Shown: in pieces, positions 57,846 through 64,000 of the stretch
How positions within the stretch are numbered: position 1 is the stretch's first letter
Layout: each line of letters begins with the position of its first letter
Source: Nymphaea colorata
Taxonomy: Eukaryota; Streptophyta; Magnoliopsida; Nymphaeales; Nymphaeaceae
Direction: 5' to 3'
DNA length: 64,000 nt
NCBI RefSeq assembly: GCF_008831285.2
Contig: NC_045148.1
Location: forward strand, 6,207,001 to 6,271,000
The notes under the pieces: generated by a model
Seen by the model: the letters and a program-made list of their open reading frames with translations, nothing else
Database searches by the model: none
Told to the model about the DNA's origin: nothing
Position numbers and translations under genes: made by a program

Positions 57846-57850
57846 ATGAC

Positions 57851-60699
57851 ACTCAAATACGTGCTTGCACTGTTACAAAGACCTGAGACATAACATGCTA
57901 GAAAGTGACAGCAGCCACAGAATCCAAACCACAAACCCTTATATTTGATAGCCTCATATCTCAAATCCAAGCCACCACAGTTTTTAAAACCATGAGTCAA
58001 TGGTCAGACCTCTTCTCCTTAAACCATAAATCCCGTGGTCTTCACAATGTAACACAGATTTGAGACAGGTTAATCAATCTACTTAGCTGTGGGTTTAAGT
58101 TAAAGAGGATTTAAAATCTGCCTCAGATCTCATATCCAAGGCTACCAAATTTCAGATCCAGTTGGGCCCACACCCAGCGTGGTTGCAAATCAAGCAGTAA
58201 GTTAACCAAGTTCTTTCTTTCTTTTATTCTTCGCAACTTCCTCCTGGATTTCTTCCCCCAAACCAGGGTCAAGCCTCGTCCCACCAGACACGGCTAGCTG
58301 CTCCCCTGTCCGCTGTTTGACCGGAAAAATTGGATCACCGGATCCAGATCTGATCCCACTTGCAACGAACGAAGATGCAGTCTTCGTAGCTTAAATTTGC
58401 TACGTGATATTTCATATAATAACCCAATCCCCACCATAAACCGACTAAAGATGGCTGGCAATACATGGCCTTGGTTGGATCAAATACGTACTTCTTTGGA
58501 TCTAGCACCATTTTACGCCCCAACTTGGCATACTCTGGTCTGGAATTCTGAATGCTAATTGTGCATTGGGATCCAGAAAGAATCCTTGGATCCAACACCG
58601 TTTTATATTTCAATTTTGACAGATTAGGAGGAACCAAAGTCGTGAAGGTGGGAAACTAAGTCAAGTTTAGGCATCTAGAAAAGTTTTTGAGTGTCGTTTT
58701 CTGGTTTGTGTTGCTTGTGCCGGTGCCCTGAAGAGAGAAAGAGAAAGAGAGGGTTCTTGATCGGACGCAGATTGAGAAGGAAGATAACTTCATCTTCCGT
58801 ATACCACTTGAGTTTGATTAGACATTTCGACTTACAACTATTTAATTTTTTCTTTTCTATTGTTGCTCAGGCAACCAAGTGTCATGTCCCAAATCCACAG
58901 AGCATGCATGTGTCTACAAGAATGAGAGAAATTCATGATATAACACAGTGTTTCTGGAATCTCTTTTGACTTTTGGGGGTAGATGTATTGGACGGTAACA
59001 ATCTTTTACCATGAACATGCTTAAAAAAAATAGAGCAGATATAAAAAATATCTAGCAAGTGTTTCATGTGAAATTATTCTAAAAACTATTGTTTGTTTGA
59101 AAATATATATGTAATATAGGATGAACATTGAATCAGATTCACAGTGTTTATATATATATATATATATAGTAAGTAAATAGCGCCCAATTGATGCTAATAT
59201 ATTCTTGAATGGTATGATTTCTCTCCTCACCCTTTAATGACATTCTCTCTCTCTTTTTAATGAGTAGGTATTAAGTTGGCATGGGTCCATCAATCACTGT
59301 TCATTTATCTTTTCCTTCTTTTATATATATATATATGACCGCTTAGATGGGGCAAAAGTCGAACCGTTTAACATTGCTTTTTTGAAGTACTTGCTTTTAT
59401 AATCTAACTTTATGAACATAAGGAGTGACTTGACAGAAAAAACATATGATGTTAATCATTCTTTGATTTTAAATGTGGTTTTCATTAATAAAAAAACTAA
59501 TTGCTTTTACAACATTAGAAATATGAAGAAGTTCAATTAAAGTGTACGAAAATTTATACTAGCTTTGTGTTTATAGACATATCAAGATGTTCAAATTTTT
59601 AATTTCTTAACAAAAATTTATGGCCTCTAGTTTCTGTCCTCAACTTAAATGGTCTGCAATTCATCCATTCATCTCCCTCTTCTCTCTCTCTCTCTCTCTC
59701 TCAATCAAGCATACCTAATAATACTTTTTTTTTCTTCTCACACCATCAAATATGCCTGACAAACTTTTGTATTGAACTGATGGATGCATGATGAGAGAAT
59801 GAAGAAAGTTGTTCGAGTTATTTGTATTGAAGTTTTATCTCTCGACTTACCTCTAACTCTCTTTTCTTTACCGATTAGTATGTGTATGTGTTACATTGCA
59901 TTCATGAAGAGACGCTACAGTCCAGGAAAAGTTCATCATTAATTTACAACTAAAGATCATCCAACAAATTTTCTTTCTCAGGAAAAAAAATTTGAGTCTT
60001 TATTACCATTCACATTTTATGCAATTGTTCCTCATTGTTAGTTAACGATAAATATATTGTAAAACATAAATTTAATAGTTTACATGCATATTTAAATATG
60101 AAAAGTTAGTGGCTTTATAAAGCTGGCATTCTACGGTATTGTCCTTTAGTTTATGCAAAGCATTGCTTTCCGCCAAAAATTTCTAACCAGAAGAATAGTT
60201 TTTTTTTAAACAAGTGATAAAAGCTAAAGAGAATAAGAATATCAATTTCTACATAGAGTATAGTCTAGACTTACAAATCTATTGTTTTTTTTTCAAAGCA
60301 TAAGGAAAGCCTTATCTTAAACCTTCATGAAATTCATAATTGTAAAAAGAGCTATATGTCTTTTATGATATGAGAGAGTAGTATAGCTAGTCGGGCTGGT
60401 AGGCTGGTGAAAGCCTAATCCTTAGTTCAACTTGCATGGCCGCTACTCCTTTGAATTGCAGACGGTAGCAGACGCTATTTTCAAGTTAAATGTAGTAACC
60501 CTAATTTCACCCTAACCTCAACCCCGGAGTAGAAAGGGAGGAGGGGCTTCAGCTTCTTCAACAAATGATGATTTATGAGTCACTAAATAAGTTTGACATG
60601 CAGGGGCGGACTTGCAAATAGGCCTAGTCTGCTTGGTTGATCTTTTTTTTTAAAGCAAAAATGCGCTGGTGATCACTCCTATTCCATTAAAGTTGAAAG

Positions 60700-60746
<47 letters not shown>

Positions 60747-61999
60747 TTCAAATGAATATTTGAAGGAGTAGATTGTCTCTTAGAATACGAGTTAAAATGG
60801 CATTATTCATTTCCTTTGTTGGACAAACAAATGATTTCGTCCCATCAAATTAGCGAACTGCTTACAAAGCTCATCAAATGAACTAAGGGCTTATAAAATT
60901 CTATATGGAATTATTTTTTAAGTCAAAGAGTAGATGACATCTATGTTCTTTAGAAAAGTAATTTTATACACAACACTTTGTAAATCATCATAAGTTGATA
61001 AATCAACAAATAATTAGTCTACATAGCATTTGCTCCTAAGAGAGTTGGCACGATGGATCGGGTGGGGGCATCAACTCTTTATGCTGCCATAAAGGAGTCT
61101 CCAACGCTTAAATTGAAGCACGGCGAGAGGGCCACACCGAAGCACTGAAAGCACTATACGGTAAGAAAACAAAAAGTTGGGCGTGATAGAATGAAATACT
61201 CATCTTATTCACTAATATTCAGTATACATAAATGTATATAATGGCTTCTTGGCTTTCCCAACCTCCATTGTATTTTGTCGTGCTTCCCCGTCCTATTGGG
61301 AAAAGGCAATCACGCTTTTTCTTTTTGTCACATATTAGAACCAAAAAAGGCACAACCAAGGAAATGCTTATACTTTCTTAGTGGAGATAGGGGAGACGAA
61401 GACCCCGAACTAAATTTGTCGCCTCCATCTTTCTCTTTTTCTCAATGCCATTTTGTGTTTATTTCTTTTTAAATGAAAAAGAAATTAGACATTTTTTCCC
61501 TTTTTGGCTAACTCAACAATTTCTTGGTAAAGCACCAAACGAAAACAAGCCCTTAGAACGCCTCGAATGTAATCGATTTAATTGCAGTCTAGTGATCAAT
61601 TCTCTTTTTTCTGTGTTTTTTGCCAACCTTTTAAGTCTCCCTCCAACAGTCTTTATTACTTTCATGGTTCATTTATAGTTATATTCAAAGCATCCTTTGA
61701 AAGTGCCTGATTGTTCTGTTTAAATAGATCCTTGACAGGAACTGAATACCAAAGGCTCATGCAAGTGGGGAGAGAAAGCAAGAGAGATTTACATGGATTT
61801 AGATTGGTTGAAAGGCAAGAAAGGGTTTGGTTGATTAGCCAATCGAATGTTGTGAAGTGTAAACATTGAAGGAGCATTACTAAAGAGTTTCTTGGTAAAG
61901 AACACTGTGAAACCAGCAGAATTTTGTAGGTTCACTCGCTCGTTAAATCTAATGAACACTACCAATCTGATTCTCTTCCTCGATCAAACTCGAAACAGG
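57851..61999. other. Gene-poor region, no supported gene
   Basis: It contains microsatellites at about 59146-59168 (TA), 59680-59702 (CT) and 60702-60742 (TA). An isolated CAGGGGCGGACTTG terminus at 60601 lacks a partner. Short frames are unremarkable. Confidence 0.5.
60702..60742. repeat. (TA)n microsatellite
   Basis: About 20 uninterrupted TA units. Confidence 0.9.
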
Positions 62000-62018
62000 T
62001 ACAAGGCAAAACTACAGA

Positions 62019-62062
62019 GCTAGAGAGAGAGAAAGAAAGAGAGAGAGAGAGAGAGAGAGAAG
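62019..62062. repeat. (GA)n microsatellite
   Basis: GAGA run with AAAG interruptions. The following 2 kb to the window edge holds no recognised gene; the 90-codon minus frame at 62215-62487 (HHPPPSTTADGAAPPPS) is low complexity and not accepted. Confidence 0.85.
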
Positions 62063-64000
62063 GCATCTGCATACGAATTAATTTCACAGGGGCTCCCCGT
62101 CCTTTCTGCGGCACTCCTAATTAATGAAATGAAGGCCAATCATTGTGAAGAAAGCAAAAGCCTCACGGCTTACGGAGAACACTGAAAAGAACATCATTTT
62201 TTCCTGCACACAAGTCAACAGGGAATATGATTCCTCCTCAGAAATCTCTCAGATTCACTGCTTTTATCTGCACACCATATGGTATACATAATAATGAAGA
62301 CGACATTAAAGGAAGGAGGAGGAGCGGCCCCATCTGCGGTAGTGGAAGGTGGGGGGTGGTGGACAAATGTGGAATCCACACCATAAAGAATGGCGGCATG
62401 ATTGGAGAATCCATTATTCATTATTTTAGTTGAAAGAACAATCTGTACGTGTGCCACCATGCCCACATGCCCTTCTTCTGCTTCCATTAATAATAACGAT
62501 GATAATAATAATATGGTTGATTTCTAGGACTATATAATATATATTTACTTTTGGATCGTGCTTTTTCTAATGTCCAAATGCAATGTTTTAGGTCACAAAA
62601 TTCTTTTGGGCACTTTCATGACAGGACCATTGGTGTTGGATGTTATAAGATCTTTTTTTGTGTGTTCTGCATTTAATTTGGCGATTCAAGGGGATGATTC
62701 TTGCAAGATCCGAGATTGGACTTGATCAATAGACAAGAATGTAGTGGATCCAAGTAGTGTCTGTCAGTTCCTGAGATTGGTTGAAACTATGTAGTTGATT
62801 TCATGTTTGGATTTAGATTCAACGACAGAGAGAACAAAGAGAGAAAATAAAAAGTGCTGTTCTTTTTCGAGTTACACTGCGTTGCACCTGTTTCAATACT
62901 TACTCAGCAGCTTGATTGCCCATCAAGTGACGCCTTTTTCCCAATTTAACAGTCAACTTTGGATGCATCTTTCTCAGTTTAATGAGATCTACCAGAGATC
63001 TGTCATTCTTGGATTAGCTAAATCAAATATTCTTCTGATATTCTTTTCAAGCTACAGCTGACGATGAACCAATCCTGATCTTCCGAATATGGTCATCTGG
63101 GAATTCCAACTAAACCGGTCCTTTATCAGATTGGCAAACACTTGTTCTGAACCTTTTGCTTGTGGTTTTCCATTCATCCTCACTATATTTCACCCTCTTT
63201 AAGACTACTACTCAAATCGAACATGATCTAATCTCTGCCAGGGATTACATCTGAACAAGAAACTCATCGATCTGATAGAACAACTGGCAGGCCTCGACGA
63301 ATCTCTGCAAGTATATGTAGACTCGTAAGTTTTGCATCTTAATTACTGTCATTTCTACTTTTGTTTCTGTTTATGAGGGTAATCCTAGCTACCAGTTAAG
63401 ATTGATTGTTCCCAATGGATGGAGTAGGCTCACCACCAGGTTGTGGTATCCTTTCTCAAGATTATCTTTAATTTTGTATGGAGAGTGTACAGGGCCCGCC
63501 AATATGACAGTGATGGCAGTATTGGATATGATAGTTGAAGAATAGAACCACTTAAGAAGGCCAAGTTAGTTATTGATAAACCCATATTCTGTGGTTTAAA
63601 ATATTGCAGGCCACCTGTTTTGAGTAAGATATTGTGTTTTTCAACTCTTAACAAGTGGATTAAGAACCATTTTTAGTGGATTCGATGATGAAGGACGAGG
63701 CAGTGGAAAGTTAAACTGAGCTAAAGAATACTGTGGGGCTTAAATATTTGCAGCACTATGTATATCTTATCATTACTTCACTTTCCAATTCGCACTACTT
63801 GAGGGTTTTGATTCAGTGCCAATTTAAATATAAAAGGAGGTCAGCAGCAAGCGCTTTAATTTGAGAAAAAGGTTTTTTTTTTGGCGTAAGTTTAATTAAA
63901 AAAAGGGAAAGATCCTCCTTTTTCCTTTGGGGCATAAGAAAATAGCAGGGATTCACTTGTTTCACAAGGACGTAGGGAGAATACCATTGTCGAGTAATCT

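Noticed and set aside
60601-60660. CAGGGGCGGACTTG resembling the terminus of the 335-516 element
   Set aside because: No matching right end or TSD within several hundred bases.
62215-62487. 90-codon frame with Pro-rich segment
   Set aside because: Low complexity, overlaps a plus-strand frame, no known family.

Overview
The window is nuclear DNA of a flowering plant. It has intron-rich genes with GT-AG junctions, plant-only families (a phytosulfokine receptor kinase, a plant MAP4K-alpha/GCK-III kinase), AT-rich introns, long (TA)n and (CT)n microsatellites, and many short non-autonomous DNA transposons. The sequence does not fix the species.

Three protein-coding genes can be supported. (1) At 2206-4677 (+) are the last three coding exons of a PrmA-type ribosomal protein L11 methyltransferase; the 5' part lies left of the window. 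(2) At 10040-31810 (-) is a complete GCK-III STE20-like kinase (MAP4K-alpha / Sid1 / MST type). It can be reconstructed from 20 coding exons whose phases all agree (2115 nt, 704 aa). (3) At 45690-48824 (-) is an intronless PSKR2-like leucine-rich-repeat receptor kinase of about 1044 aa. As far as I recall, PSKR2 and the L11 methyltransferase gene are also only a few loci apart in Arabidopsis, so their linkage here may be old.

The rest is mostly transposon-derived. At least seven copies from several terminal-inverted-repeat families have recognisable 8-bp target-site duplications (TSDs; four of them perfect, not counting a nested element), the hallmark of hAT-superfamily MITEs. One family (ends like CTATGTCACATGGGTACGGG) has six or seven copies, including in the methyltransferase and kinase introns. 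A MITE is nested in another MITE at 245-901. Intron 1 of the kinase holds a decayed hAT transposase (DUF659 type) that is interrupted by a further MITE and begins with an exact 347-bp tandem duplication. A 301-bp near-palindrome (57545-57845) could be a fold-back element or small-RNA hairpin.

Region by region: 1-2205 methyltransferase intron with nested MITEs; 2206-4677 methyltransferase exons; 4678-10039 intergenic with repeats; 10040-31810 kinase, about 90% intron; 31811-45689 intergenic, rich in MITE relics; 45690-48824 PSKR2-like gene; 48825-64000 gene-poor, with a (GAA)n leader, back-to-back MITEs, the palindrome and simple repeats. No RNA gene, CRISPR array, virus or gene cluster was found, and I see no convincing new multi-gene system. 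The most informative signals are the transposon structures, the fully solved kinase gene and the possible ancient linkage.
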